Positions 56,501 to 63,605 of a stretch of 64,000 nt of DNA are shown here, in pieces. Origin of the DNA: Cladorhizidae sp. MBARI D1340-BT2 (Eukaryota; Porifera; Demospongiae; Poecilosclerida; Cladorhizidae); assembly GCA_028752905.1 (NCBI GenBank), contig JAQNBH010000015.1:30936488-31000487 (forward strand). The letters run 5' to 3'. The number at the start of each line of letters is the position of its first letter. Position 1 is the stretch's first letter. The translations under genes and the position numbers were made by a program. The notes beneath the pieces were generated by a model. The model did no database searches and was not told the DNA's origin. It saw only the letters and a list, made by a program, of their open reading frames with translations.

Positions 56501-59500
56501 AAATTTGTTATGGGCGGAAATTGGACGACCTTGATAAAGAGAGCCTGTAACCTGATACTTGAGGCAGAGCTCAGACAGGTGCAGTTGACCCTGCCTCTGC
56601 AACGATGTGCACATCCTACCTAGCATATGAATGCAATTGCTTATGCCCATGTGAATGCTAATTAGTAGTTAATCCTGGCTCTAAAATACAAGCACATTAT
56701 CAGTTACCCGGATGATCACTAGTCCACTGGCTCGGGTAGAGCAAGACAGCCAGTTAGTCCACAGATATTGTGTCTGGGATCATATTATAGCACACACTGT
56801 TAGCTAGTGTTGCAGACTCACTTATTCAATAGGGGAAGAGCTAAGTCTCTGTTAATAATAGGGGGAGAGCTAGGACTATGTGCTCTCTGTTAATAATAGG
56901 GGGAGAGCTATGGCTATGGGCTCTCTGTTAATAATAGGGGGAGAGCTAGGGCTATGGGCTCTCTGCTAATAATAGGGGGAGAGCTAGGGCTATGGGCTCT
57001 CTGTTAATAATAGGGGGAGAGCTAGGGCTATGGGCTCTCTGTTAATAATAGGGGGAGAGCTAGGGCTATGGGCTCTCTGTTAATAATAGGGGGAGAGCTA
57101 GGGCTATGGGCTCTCTGTTTATAATAGGGGGAGAGCTAGGGCTATGGGCTCTCTGTTAATAATAGGGGGAGAGCTAGGGCTATGGGCTCTCTGTTAATAA
57201 TAGGGGGAGAGCTATGGCTATGGGCTCTCTGTTAATAATAGGGGGAGAGCTAGGGCTATGGGCTCTCTGTTAATAATAGGGGGAGAGCTAGGGCTATGGG
57301 CTCTCTGTTTATAATAGGGGGAGAGCTAGGGCTATGGGCTCTCTGTTAATAATAGGGGAGAGCTATGGCTATGGGCTCTCTGTTAATAATAGGGGGAGAG
57401 CTAGGGCTATGGGCTCTCTGTTAATAATAGGGGGAGAGCTAGGACTATGTGCTCTCTGTTAATAATAGGAGGAGAGCTAGGGCTATGGGCTCTCTGTTAA
57501 TAATAGGGGGAGAGCTATGGCTATGGGCTCTCTGTTAATAATAGGGGTAGAGCTAGGGCTATGTGCTCTCTATTAATAATAGGGGGAGAGCTAGGGCTAT
57601 GGGCTCTCTGTTAATAATAGGGGGAGAGCTAGGGCTATGGGCTCTCTGGGGGAGAGCTAGGGCTATGGGCTCTCTGTTAATAATTTAAAAAAAGGGGGGG
57701 GGGGGGAAATAATGATAATAACTCGACTAATCATTGACTTCCTACCTCTGCCACTTCCAATAATTTTCCTTTCATAGTCTCTCTGAACAAAACTGTATTG
57801 GATTGGCTTGGCAACAAGAGAAGTGGTTCCTGGGAACCAGCCTCGCTAGCAAGCTGCGATTAGCTAACTAGTGTAGTTTGTCATCGCCGTGTTGCGTAAT
57901 TTGTGAGCTGTCATCGCCGATGCAAAATACACATGTGCAGGTATATCCCCAAACAAAATGGCCGACAAGACCATGCCGAGCCATTTCTGGCGACTGGCTT
58001 CTAGCAATGAGTGTCAGCAGTAATGGATTGGTCCTTGACCCACGCCTAACCCGCCCATAAAAGGAGATTAAAGATCTGTCCGTAAATTTTTGTGTAATTT
58101 GTGTAATTCTTTCGGGACAAACAAACAAACAAACTAGCCTGAGGTGTAAACATAACCTCCTTGGCAGAGTAATAACACTCACTCCAAGGCCCAAACCAAC
58201 AACTCTAAAGTACTCTATGACCAGCACTGCAACCTTTCCTATGACTTCCTGGGCTGAAAAGTACTCTATGACCAGCACTGTAACCTTTCCTATGACTTCC
58301 TGGGCTGAAAAGTACTCTATGACCAGCACTGCAACTTTTCCTAGGACTTCCTGGGCTGGAAAGTGCTCTATGACCAGCACTGCAACCTTTCCTGGGACTT
58401 CCTGGGCTGGAAAGTCCTCTATGACCAGCACTGCAACCTTTCCTGGGACTTCCTGGGCTGGAAAGTCCTCTATGACCAGCACTGCAACCTTTCCTGGGAC
58501 TTCCTGGGCTGAAAAGTACTCTATGACCAGCACTGCAACCTTTCCTATGACTTCCTGGGCTGAAAAGTCCTCTATGACCAGCACTGCAACCTTTCCAGGA
58601 CTTCCTGGGCTTGAAAAGTAGTCTATGACCAGCACTGCAACCTTTCCTATGACTTCCTGGGCTGAAAAGTCCTCTATGACCAGCACTGCAACCTTTCCTA
58701 GGACTCCCTGGGCTGAAAAGTACTCTATGACCAGCACTGTAACCTTTCCTATGACTTCCTGGGCTGAAAAGTCCTCTATGACCAGCACTGCAACCTTTCC
58801 TAGGACTTCCTGGGCTGAAAAGTCCTCTATGACCAGCACTGCAACCTTTCCTAGGACTCCTGGGCTGAAAAGTACTCTATGACCAGCACTGCAACCTTTC
58901 CTAGGACTTTCCAGATTCCGGGATACTTAGGACTAGCCCAGGATAGGGATGTTGTCTGACTGGGTCCCTGGGCCAGGGAGGTTCTTACAAGGCTAAGAGT
59001 CATCCTGGAATAGCCCCTCGTAACCTAGGATATTAATCATTGAGTTATACATGCTGTATATCATTCTCCCTCACTGGTGACATCATCGTAGTCACATGTG
59101 TCTCGGAGGATTCGGGAATGTCCCAGGAAAGGTCGTAGCAGTACTGGACCTCCCTGTTTAAAAGTGGGAACCCAAGGACCCATTATGTTGTAGCAGTACT
59201 GTACTGGATCTCCCTGTTTAAAAGTGGGGACCCAAGGACCCATTATGTAGTAGCAGTACTGGACCCCCCTATTTAAAAGTGGGAGCCCAAAAGTGGGAAC
59301 CCAAGGACCCATTATGTAGTAGCAGTACTGGACCCCCCTATTTAAAAGTGGGAACCCAAAAGTGGGAACCCAAGGACCCATTATGTTGTAGCAGTACTGC
59401 ACTGGACTTCCCTGTTTAAAAGTGGGGACCCAAGGACCCATTATGTAGTAGCATTACTGCACTGGACCTCCCTGTTTAAAAGTGGGGACCCAAGGACCCA

Positions 59501-62500
59501 TTATGTAGTAGCAGTACTGGACCTCCCTATTTAAAAGTGGGAACCCAAGGACCCATTATGTTGTAGCAGTACTGCACTGGACTTCCCTGTTTAAAAGTGG
59601 GGACCCGAGGACCCATTATGTAGTAGCAGTACTGCACTGGACCTCCCTGTTTAAAAGTGGGGACCCAAGGACCCATTATGTAGTAGCAGTACTGGACCTC
59701 CCTGTTTAAAAGTGGGAACCCAAGGACCCATTATGAAGTAGCAGTACTGTACTGGACCTCCCTGTTTAAAAGTGGGAACCCAAGGACCCATTATGTAGTA
59801 ACAGTAATGTACATAGGAGCAGTCAGTGTGGCCACTTTTCTCAGAGCTGTGGGCTGGTGGGACTATGTATATGAGCGGTCAGTGTGGTGGACCAGACAAA
59901 CATTGCTAGTATAGGATTGTTGATAAACATCTCGAGGCAACTGAAATATGATTGTTGTGAGCAAATGGCCCAACAATGGCTGTATTGTTAGACACAGGAG
60001 AATACGGCTCTCCATATTGTTGGCACCATGATAGTGGCATTGCCATCTGCAGTGGGACTATAAGAGCCACACCCTTTCTCTGTGTGTTTCCATGGGATAC
60101 CTCTCGTGCTCCTCCAGTAGCAATCCCTCTCCCCTCAGCTACCTCAGTCCTGCAGCGGCAGAAGATATCTGTAAGGAGAGCAACAACAGACAAGCCCATG
60201 GCTTGCCAGACGGGATCTCTTTACTATGACATTGTGGTTGCCAAATTAACACTGTAAGTGTTAGCTGCACTTTTGTGCAGTGTAGAGGCAACCCAGCGGC
60301 ACGGCAACACTCCCTCTATTGCCCCCTATTTGGTAATGGTGGTCCGAAGGAAAAACAACAACCGAAACCAAACCTCATATCTCGGCTAAAACTCATCGAC
60401 AGCTTCATAGCTGCCTATACGATTGTTCAGCCGATATTCATTCAAAAGCGAGCGCACCTTTGACCCTTCGCTGAGGTGGTAAACTTGCAGACAAGGGGGG
60501 GGGGGGTGCAGAAAATGTGAAAGAAATATTGAAATTCATCTTCAAGATCAATCTGTTTTTATTTGAATCTCTTCTTTTTTTTTTTAATTGGCTCCAAATG
60601 TTCCGATGCACATCTACGACTATGGAAGAGTCATCCAGTGAGTGTGTCAATTATGTGATCAAGCTAACGCACAAGCTGTAATATAAGCGCAGTGAAAGGC
60701 TCGCGCTCAGTTCTGGTATTTGGTTTGTGGAGTTCTTGCTCCTGTGCAGCTCATAGCCAAACTCCCAAGGAGGCTGCAGCTAATCCTCTAGCAAAACATC
60801 TGCTGTTGAGCTCTGTGCAATTGTTACCAAGTCCTTGAAGGAGGCTGCAGCTAATCCTCTTCCAAAACATCTGGTGTTTAGCTTTGTGCAATTGTTACCA
60901 AGTCCTTGAAGGAGGCTGCAGCTAATCCTCTAGCAAAACATCTGCTGTTTAGCTCTGTGCAATTGTTATCAAGTCCTTGATAGAGGCTGCAGCTAATCCT
61001 CTAGAAAAACATCTGGTGTTTAGCTCTGTGCAATTGTTATCAAGTCCTTGAAGGAGGCTGCAGCTAATCCTCTAGCAAAACATCTGGTGTTTAGCTCTGT
61101 GCAATTGTTACCAAGTCCTTGATAGAGGCTGCAGCTAATCCTCTAGCAAAACGTCTGGTGTGTAGTTGATTGAGTTCTGTGCAGCTGTTACCAAGTACCC
61201 CATCCATGCATGGGCACAGTCAACAATATCAATAAGATTTAAGCATGTGCCAATTGGTCCTGTCCTCCTCCGCTCGACTATAATATACACAAGCAAACAA
61301 CTTGAAACAAGTTGTTTGCTTAAAAGAACAAAGTCTATGGGATGTTAAAGGAGCAAACAAGGCGATCCTTGTACACCACAACAGTTTGATGACCCTTTAC
61401 CACTTCATCCTACTGGGTGTGCTCTAGATAGATATATCTTGCTTTCTTTTCAACGTGCCAATCCAAAAGTTTAAATAAAACATTTTTAGGTTCTGGCTAG
61501 TTTCTAGTTAGGAATCTAGAGTGCAGTGAATATGAACAGGCCTTATGTCTCCTGTTCAAGAATCACTCATTTTCCTTTAGCTAGGCTAAGGTTCACCTGT
61601 AGATGTGTTGGTGGAACTCCAAACCCATCCACAGGTGTGTTGGTGGACCATCCACATATGTGTTGGTGGAACTCCTAACCGATCCACAGATGTGTTGGTA
61701 GAACTCCTAACCCATCCACATGTGTGTTGGTGGAACTCCTAACCCATCCACAGGTGTGTTGGTGGAACTCCTAACCCATCCACAGATGTGTTGGTGGAAC
61801 TCCTAACCCATCCACAGATGTGTTGGTGGAACTCCTAACCCATCCACACGTGTGTTGGTGGAACTCCTAACCCATCCACAGATGTGTTGGTGGAACTCCT
61901 AACCCATCCACAGATGTGTTGGTGGAACTCCTAACCCATCCACACGTGTGTTGGTGGAACTCCAAACCCATCCACAGGTGTGTTGGTGGAACTCCTAACC
62001 CATCCACAGATGTGTTGGTGGAACTCCTAACCCATCCACAGATGTGTTGGTGGAACTCCTAACCCATCCACACGTGTGTTGGTGGAACTCCTAACCCATC
62101 CACAGATGTGTTGGTGGAACTCCTAACCCATCCACAGATGTGTTGGTGGAACTCCTAACCCATCCACAGATGTGTTGGTGGAACTCCTAACCCATCCACA
62201 GATGTGTTGGTGGAACTCCTAACCCATCCACAGATGTGTTGGTGGAACTCCTAACCCATCCACACGTGTGTTGGTGGAACTCCAAACCCATCCACAGATG
62301 TGTTGGTGGAACTCCTAACCCATCCACAGATGTGTTGGTGGAACTCCTAACCCATCCACAGATGTGTTGGTGGAACTCCTAACCCATCCACAGATGTATT
62401 GGTGGAACTCCTAACCCATCCACAGATGTGTTGGTGGAACTCCTAACCCATCCACAGATGTGTTGGTGGAACTCCTAACCCATCCACAGGTGTGTTGGTG

Positions 62501-63605
62501 GAACTCCTAACCCATCCACAGATGTGTTGGTGGAACTCCTAACCCATCCACAGATGTGTTGGTGGAACTCCTAACCCATCCACAGATGTGTTGGTGGAAC
62601 TCCTAACCCATCCACAGATGTGTTGGTGGAACTCCTAACCCATCCACAGATGTGTTGGTGGAACTCCTAACCCATCCACAGATGTGTTGGTGGAACTCCT
62701 AACCCATCCACATGTGTATTGGTGGAACTCCTAACCCATCCACATGTGTATTGGTGGAACTCCTAACCCATCCACAGATGTGTTGGTGGAACTCCTAACC
62801 CATCCACAGATGTGTTGGTGGAACTCCTAACCCATCCACAGATGTGTTGGTGGAACTCCTAACCCATCCACAGATGTGTTGGTGGAACTCCTAACCCATC
62901 CACATGTGTATTGGTGGAACTCCTAACCTACTGTATCCATAGCAGGGTCGGCTCTATGCAGAATTATCTCATATTGTCTTGGGTTGTGGTGAGGTACTAG
63001 ATGCTCACTACGCCTCTCACTACAGAAGGAGGGTATGGCCTGTGTAGACCAGTGCTTTCTTTGTTATGCTTGTGTTTGTGTGTCAATTTTCTCCTCGACC
63101 TCCTCCACCTCCTCAACCTCCTCCTCCACCTCCTCCTCCACGTCCTCCTCCTCCACGTCCTCCTCCACCTCCTCCTCCTCCACCTCCTCCTCCCCCTCCT
63201 CCACCTCCTCCTCCTCCACCTCCTCCTCCACCTCCTCCTCCACCTCCTCCTCCAAGTCCTCCTCCTCCTCCTCCTCCACCTCCTCCTCCACCTCCTCCTC
63301 CTCCTCCTCCACCTCCTCCTCCACGTCCTCCTCCTCCACCTCCTCCACTCCTCCTCCACCTCCTCCTCCACGTCCTCCTCCTCCACCTCCTCCACTCCTC
63401 CTCCGTCCTCCTCCTCCTCCACCTCCTCCTCCTCCACCTCCTCCTCCACCTCCTCCTCCTCCTCCACCTCCTCCTCTAATCTGGCATGCCTGCTATAATT
63501 TGGTGTCTGTGCACACACACATACAGGACAAGAAGAAATCTCCACAGCCACCCTCAAAAGGCGCCGATCACGAAGACACACTTCCAAGTCACAGGTTATG
63601 GAAAG
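18512..63605 (+). CDS. POMT2: POMT2: dolichyl-phosphate-mannose protein O-mannosyltransferase 2 (11 exons, 3' end outside window)
   Basis: ER multipass enzyme that, with POMT1, adds O-mannose to Ser/Thr of alpha-dystroglycan and other proteins using dolichol-phosphate mannose. Exons: 18512-18882, 19799-19883, 22497-22601, 26142-26359, 30273-30338, 30680-30773, 32120-32309, 32669-32781, 37554-37623, 38166-38241, 63527 to about 63605. Phases fit throughout and give about 489 residues; human POMT2 is about 750. Residues 1-90 are acidic then basic cytosolic sequence; the first membrane segment is about 94-116. WDETHFGK (125-132) is the catalytic DE loop of the PMT family, followed by [11 protein letters not shown] and [12 protein letters not shown] repeats begin at about 377 ([11 protein letters not shown]) and continue through [10 protein letters not shown] and [16 protein letters not shown]. 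Remaining MIR sequence and the C-terminal membrane helices lie to the right. Introns carry most of the window's minisatellites; intron 10 is about 25 kb. Confidence 0.94.
18992..19795. repeat. 24-bp minisatellite, TACATATGCATGTATATTAT
   Basis: About 33 units fill POMT2 intron 1. They contain the self-complementary ATATGCATGTAT. Because the period is a multiple of three and lacks stops, three plus-strand frames are open; these are not proteins. The array ends about 5 bp before exon 2, so the acceptor (CATGTATTAG) lacks a normal polypyrimidine tract. Confidence 0.93.
19799..19883 (+). CDS. POMT2: POMT2 exon 2 (catalytic DE loop)
   Basis: Codes (A)[17 protein letters not shown] then [11 protein letters not shown]. 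The Asp-Glu pair is the PMT-family catalytic motif. The donor is AAG|GTGAGT. Confidence 0.96.
20104..20245. repeat. TG-rich microsatellite
   Basis: (TG)n with interspersed GCATG in POMT2 intron 2. Confidence 0.75.
20340..20990. other. POMT2 intron 2, part without recognisable gene
   Basis: AT-rich unique sequence with a short (AC)n tract at 20605-20655. Nothing else supported. Confidence 0.4.
21005..21240. repeat. GTGGTGTGTGATGT-type microsatellite
   Basis: Irregular TG/TGATG repeat adjoining repeat family E. The reverse arrangement is seen at 11640-11695. Confidence 0.8.
21240..21370 (+). repeat. Dispersed repeat family E, copy 2
   Basis: The inverted partner of 11515-11640. Reads [20 protein letters not shown] in an open frame, then diverges. 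Confidence 0.7.
21535..21990. repeat. About 66-bp minisatellite derived from repeat family C
   Basis: Seven units of TGGAGCTCACATAATGCAAG, CAGTTTGCCAGTGAG and CCTCTAGTCCTACTCTATTA. The reverse complement of the unit resembles the first 60 bp of family C (CTAGCAAACTGC..TATGCAAGCTC). Confidence 0.85.
22208..22243. repeat. Poly-G tract
   Basis: About 30 G with a few T. Possible G-quadruplex and a likely sequencing weak point. Confidence 0.8.
22497..22601 (+). CDS. POMT2: POMT2 exon 3
   Basis: Codes [20 protein letters not shown] then [15 protein letters not shown]. The acceptor is CATTGCAG; the donor is TGT|GTAAGTGG at 22602, the first base of the 42-bp array. Confidence 0.93.
22602..24297. 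repeat. 42-bp minisatellite copying the POMT2 exon-3 splice donor
   Basis: About 40 units, each running GTAAGTGGTTTAGGTGGCAA, GAGGGATGTGGGTGTG, TGATGT. The first unit starts at the real donor, and the end of each unit imitates the end of exon 3 (GATGCGATGT becomes GTGTGATGT). One unit, near 22843, keeps the exact exon end GGGGATGCGATGTGTAAG. The period is 14 codons, so both strands show 500-600-codon ORFs that are artefacts. Confidence 0.95.
24865..26040. repeat. 27-30-bp minisatellite, GGAGCCTTGACTTTGGTGAG
   Basis: About 41 units in POMT2 intron 3. Length varies through the GGGGTGTGTGTG stretch. Every unit has GGTGAG, another donor-like motif. Long ORFs on both strands are repeat artefacts. 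Confidence 0.94.
26142..26359 (+). CDS. POMT2: POMT2 exon 4
   Basis: Codes [20 protein letters not shown] ... [20 protein letters not shown] ... KFVNTHR plus two bases. The acceptor is CCCTGCAG after a poly-C run, the donor [17 protein letters not shown] is strongly conserved in POMT2. Confidence 0.95.
26568..29734 (+). mobile_element. Outer piggyBac-like element, defective, 3.17 kb
   Basis: Flanked by TTAA (26564-26567 and 29735-29738), the piggyBac target duplication. Ends are CCCACTCACCGTCA and, reversed, CCCTTCCACCGTTGA. A short plus-strand [23 protein letters not shown] then LSEDES (28626-28730), has the look of a piggyBac transposase N-terminus (LTL..VL..I.DDD followed by acidic residues). 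The catalytic core is missing. A second element (26633-28463) is inserted near its left end. POMT2 intron 4. Confidence 0.7.
26633..28463 (-). mobile_element. Inner piggyBac-like element nested in the outer one, 1.83 kb
   Basis: Flanked by TTAA (26629-26632 and 28464-28467) with matching inverted ends CTCTTTAGGGCCGATA. Minus-strand transposase remnants remain: an acidic N-terminal-like piece, [20 protein letters not shown] (about 28165-28265), and a C-terminal piece [15 protein letters not shown] (about 27632-27676), then [20 protein letters not shown] (about 27540-27600). The last is the Cys-rich finger that ends piggyBac transposases. The DDD core is absent and frames are broken. The left part has three copies of a CTTGAAGTCATGGGA..GCTTCTTCGCTTC segment. 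Confidence 0.78.
29738..30272. other. POMT2 intron 4 remainder with a small minus-strand ORF
   Basis: On the minus strand, after the acceptor-like CCCTCTCAG, the frame [20 protein letters not shown] then [13 protein letters not shown] (29793 back to about 29877) looks protein-like. It could be a terminal exon of a nested gene or a transposon fragment. I do not recognise it. The rest shows nothing clear. Confidence 0.3.
30273..30338 (+). CDS. POMT2: POMT2 exon 5
   Basis: Codes (E)[20 protein letters not shown] then F plus two bases. The acceptor is ATATATAG, the donor AG|GTAAGA. The WW-WL-L-G pattern matches POMT2. Confidence 0.93.
30355..30660. repeat. CCTCCTC-rich pyrimidine tract
   Basis: About 300 bp of C/T-rich low-complexity sequence between exons 5 and 6. 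ORFs here are artefacts. Confidence 0.8.
30680..30773 (+). CDS. POMT2: POMT2 exon 6
   Basis: Codes (S)[19 protein letters not shown] then [12 protein letters not shown]. The acceptor is CTCTTGCAG, the donor ATG|GTGATT. Confidence 0.94.
30915..31560. repeat. 19-bp minisatellite, GGTAAAGGGGTTAGTATCT
   Basis: About 33 units in POMT2 intron 6 with ATATGG/ATCTGG/ATCAGG variants. The core GGTAAAGGG also forms the array at 37070-37530. Confidence 0.93.
31565..32119. other. POMT2 intron 6, unique part
   Basis: No repeat or exon recognised apart from the acceptor region of exon 7. Confidence 0.4.
32120..32309 (+). CDS. POMT2: POMT2 exon 7
   Basis: Codes [20 protein letters not shown] ... [20 protein letters not shown] ... 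VPE plus one base. The acceptor is GGTTGCAG, the donor GTAAGT. The start was set at the acceptor because [16 protein letters not shown] aligns with the human segment after GDLSLSL. Confidence 0.95.
32669..32781 (+). CDS. POMT2: POMT2 exon 8 (first MIR domain)
   Basis: Codes (F)[11 protein letters not shown], an [20 protein letters not shown] loop and KHQQQQ. LHSH-HLYPEG-QQQ is the MIR signature. The donor is CAG|GTCAGG. Confidence 0.95.
32812..35668. repeat. 22-bp minisatellite, CTGTGTTGGTAGTGTTGCAG
   Basis: About 130 units filling POMT2 intron 8, starting about 30 bp after exon 8. Variants GATAGT, GGAGT and TTTGTAGT form larger blocks: for example 34320-34730 recurs at about 35043-35450. 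That is higher-order amplification. Reverse ORFs of up to 513 codons are artefacts. Confidence 0.95.
35695..35860. repeat. T/A-rich tract and poly-G run
   Basis: TTTATTTTT-type low complexity to 35780, then (TGTG)n and about 18 G at 35837-35854. Confidence 0.75.
36160..36600. repeat. 17-20-bp minisatellite, TACTCTATAATAGTCTACAA
   Basis: About 23 units with AATAGTC/AATTGTC variants and a 3-bp indel (CAATACTC/CTACTC). POMT2 intron 8. Confidence 0.92.
37070..37530. repeat. About 24-bp minisatellite, GGTAAAGGGACATTAGTTTG
   Basis: About 18 irregular units ending just before exon 9. Shares the GGTAAAGGG..TTAGT core with the intron 6 array. Confidence 0.88.
37554..37623 (+). CDS. POMT2: POMT2 exon 9
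   Basis: Codes [20 protein letters not shown] then SLS plus one base. Matches VTTYLHKDYNNLW. The acceptor is TTGTGCAG, the donor GTACAA. Confidence 0.94.
38166..38241 (+). CDS. POMT2: POMT2 exon 10
   Basis: Codes (D)[19 protein letters not shown] then ILEHT plus two bases. The acceptor is GTCTTGCAG, the donor GT|GTGAGT. R-GD-I-LEH is the second MIR unit. Confidence 0.93.
38380..39020. repeat. Degenerate 28-32-bp repeat, GTATGGAGACCCCTTACCTT
   Basis: About 20 decayed units. The reverse complement (GGTAAGGGGTCTCC) appears as the repeat at 50015-50260 and 54225-54470, so the same short sequence seeded two places in intron 10. Confidence 0.7.
39080..39345 (+). repeat. Dispersed repeat family A, copy 2
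   Basis: Partner of 478-745; see that entry for shared blocks. Confidence 0.7.
40047..40239. mobile_element. Small hAT-like MITE, 193 bp
   Basis: Inverted ends CAGGGTTTCATTTAG and, reversed, CAGGGTTTTATTAGG, with G-rich subterminal repeats (GGGGGGC.AAAAGGTTC). Related ends occur at 46440-46472 and 63723-63755 (CAGGGCTTTATTTAGAAA). No clear target duplication. Confidence 0.6.
40255..44560 (-). pseudogene. Tigger/pogo-like transposase, decayed and split by a minisatellite
   Basis: A minus-strand cut-and-paste transposase. The N-terminal part (44146-44560) reads, across frameshifts, [20 protein letters not shown] (CENP-B-type helix-turn-helix), [25 protein letters not shown] and [20 protein letters not shown]. 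The middle (41100-41330) has FFKLLP, expected after the first catalytic NADETGL. The C-terminal part (40255-41100) has [11 protein letters not shown] and [20 protein letters not shown], the DDE-domain block that reads LLVDN-GH and P-NTTS-QP-D-GVI in the family. The second catalytic Asp position is Gly here. The 23-bp array (41325-44145) separates the parts. Not functional. Confidence 0.82.
41325..44145. repeat. 23-bp minisatellite, TCACCAGCCTCTCCATGTAG
   Basis: About 120 units with GGCG/GACA/GGCA and CAGC/CAAC variants. Read on the minus strand, a unit is CTACATGGAGAGGCTGGTGA, coding LHGEAG(D): exactly the conserved motif at which the flanking Tigger-like transposase is interrupted. The array therefore grew from transposase coding sequence. 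Confidence 0.95.
44655..46105. repeat. About 43-bp minisatellite, GTGCCCAAGGTTCACTTCAA
   Basis: About 34 units with ATATTGTCCTGGCCTTAGTT; some are shortened to 39 bp. POMT2 intron 10. Short ORFs are artefacts. Confidence 0.93.
46850..47755. repeat. Compound (TA)n and GCATCCAGCACCAGAGCTGT minisatellite
   Basis: About 18 units: the constant CAGGCATCCAGCACCAGAGC, then TGTGTATATA with a variable (TA)n of 5-20 repeats. TA length differs from unit to unit, so this locus should be highly polymorphic. Confidence 0.93.
47877..48233 (-). repeat. Left inverted arm of an 8.9-kb structure (repeat family D)
   Basis: Starts GGACTAACTGGCAGTCTTAC and is the reverse complement of 56420-56760, about 85-88% identical by eye over 340 bp. 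Direct-orientation relatives of the right arm also occur at 48750-49110, 52960-53320 and 56060-56400. Confidence 0.8.
50515..51565. repeat. 15-bp minisatellite, GTAGTGAGGTCTAAT, with higher-order repeat
   Basis: About 70 units. Marker variants (TAGCAGCGAGG, GTGTTGAGG, GACGTCTAATCTAGGG) recur in the same order 384 bp apart (50791 and 51175), so a block of about 25 units was itself duplicated. The 315-codon ORF is an artefact of the stop-free 15-bp period. Confidence 0.92.
51665..51830 (+). repeat. Dispersed repeat family C, copy 2
   Basis: CTCACTAGCAAACTGCTTTC, TTCGTTGCTAAGGTTGGCAT, ACACATGTGCAGGTATATCC and AAAATGGCCGACA in order. It lacks the expansion seen at 11231-11455, so it shows the ancestral form. 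Confidence 0.7.
52525..52790 (+). repeat. Dispersed repeat family B, best-preserved copy
   Basis: AAAAAATGTCTGAAGTTATT, CTCCCCTCAGGGCTCTGACA, GCACTGCCTGATGACATCAC. Spans the junction between segmental units 1 and 2. Confidence 0.7.
52676..55796. repeat. Segmental tandem duplication, unit 2 (3.1 kb)
   Basis: As unit 1, but missing about 650 bp equivalent to 51650-52300 and with a shorter 15-bp array (54733-55290, without the 384-bp higher-order block). Confidence 0.88.
54733..55290. repeat. 15-bp minisatellite, GTAGTGAGGTCTAAT, second array
   Basis: About 37 units, more homogeneous than the first array. Open frames on both strands are artefacts. Confidence 0.92.
55797..56400. repeat. Segmental tandem duplication, unit 3 (truncated)
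   Basis: Follows units 1 and 2 to CAGTTACCCGGCAGAT, then joins abruptly to the right arm. Slightly more diverged; for example, the GAAGGTGAGTA of units 1 and 2 is GAAGATGAGTA here. Confidence 0.85.
56420..56760 (+). repeat. Right inverted arm of the 8.9-kb structure (repeat family D)
   Basis: The reverse complement of 47877-48233; ends GCCAGTTAGTCC. Confidence 0.8.
56830..57685. repeat. 38-bp minisatellite, GAGAGCTAGGGCTATGGGCT
   Basis: About 22 units with CTCTGTTAATAATAGGGG. Variants are AGGACTATGT, TATGGCTATG and TTTATAATA. Ends in a short poly-G. Confidence 0.93.
57835..58140 (+). repeat. Dispersed repeat family C, copy 3 with (CAAA)n tail
   Basis: The same blocks as 51665-51830, followed by a longer 3' part ending GGGACAAACAAACAAACAAA. 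A simple-repeat tail is typical of retroposed SINE or LINE ends, which supports the SINE-like label. No pol III boxes were confirmed. Confidence 0.6.
58208..58905. repeat. 51-bp minisatellite, CTATGACCAGCACTGCAACC
   Basis: About 14 units with TTTCCTATGACTTCCTGGGC and TGAAAAGTACT. The 51-bp period is 17 codons, hence the long ORFs on both strands, which are not genes. Confidence 0.93.
59125..59800. repeat. About 60-bp minisatellite, CTCCCTGTTTAAAAGTGGGG
   Basis: About 12 units with ACCCAAGGACCCATTATGTA and GTAGCAGTACTG. CTG/ACTGCACTGG indels give two length classes. Confidence 0.92.
59810..60730. other. POMT2 intron 10, stretch without recognised gene
   Basis: ORFs of 93-97 codons on both strands at 59906-60257 match no family I know and overlap each other. 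A poly-G run lies at 60496-60507. Nothing supported as a gene. Confidence 0.4.
60735..61160. repeat. About 80-bp tandem repeat, five to six copies
   Basis: Units contain CAATTGTTACCAAGTCCTTG, AAGGAGGCTGCAGCTAATCC and TCTAGCAAAACATCTG. Confidence 0.88.
61165..61596. other. POMT2 intron 10, stretch without recognised gene
   Basis: Includes a short perfect hairpin, AGCAAACAACTTG..CAAGTTGTTTGCT, at 61292-61320. Otherwise featureless. Confidence 0.4.
61597..62935. repeat. 32-bp minisatellite, CCACAGATGTGTTGGTGGAA
   Basis: About 41 very homogeneous units with CTCCTAACCCAT. The variable site is CAGATG/CACGTG/CATGTG/CAGGTG. High homogeneity implies recent expansion. Confidence 0.95.
63088..63478. 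repeat. (CCTCCTCCA)n pyrimidine tract
   Basis: Nearly pure CCT/CCA repeats with a few CCACGTCC units, on the acceptor side of POMT2 exon 11. Reverse ORFs of Glu or Arg runs are artefacts. Confidence 0.93.
63527..63605 (+). CDS. POMT2: POMT2 exon 11 (last in window)
   Basis: Codes [20 protein letters not shown] then VTGYGK. Joins exon 10 through a split valine (GT|G). Matches the TSRNLHSH...APMT-KH-QVTGYG block of POMT2. The acceptor is CACATACAG. The donor is less sure: AAG|GTTGGT at 63606 is weak, and CAG|GTTATG at 63594 is an alternative. Confidence 0.9.

Noticed and set aside
57868..58882. 51-bp-repeat ORFs on both strands ([12 protein letters not shown] / [12 protein letters not shown])
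   Set aside because: Open on both strands because the 17-codon period lacks stops; no domain or splice context.
59906..60257. Overlapping ORFs of 93-97 codons on both strands
   Set aside because: Mutually overlapping, no domain recognised, and located in the middle of a POMT2 intron.
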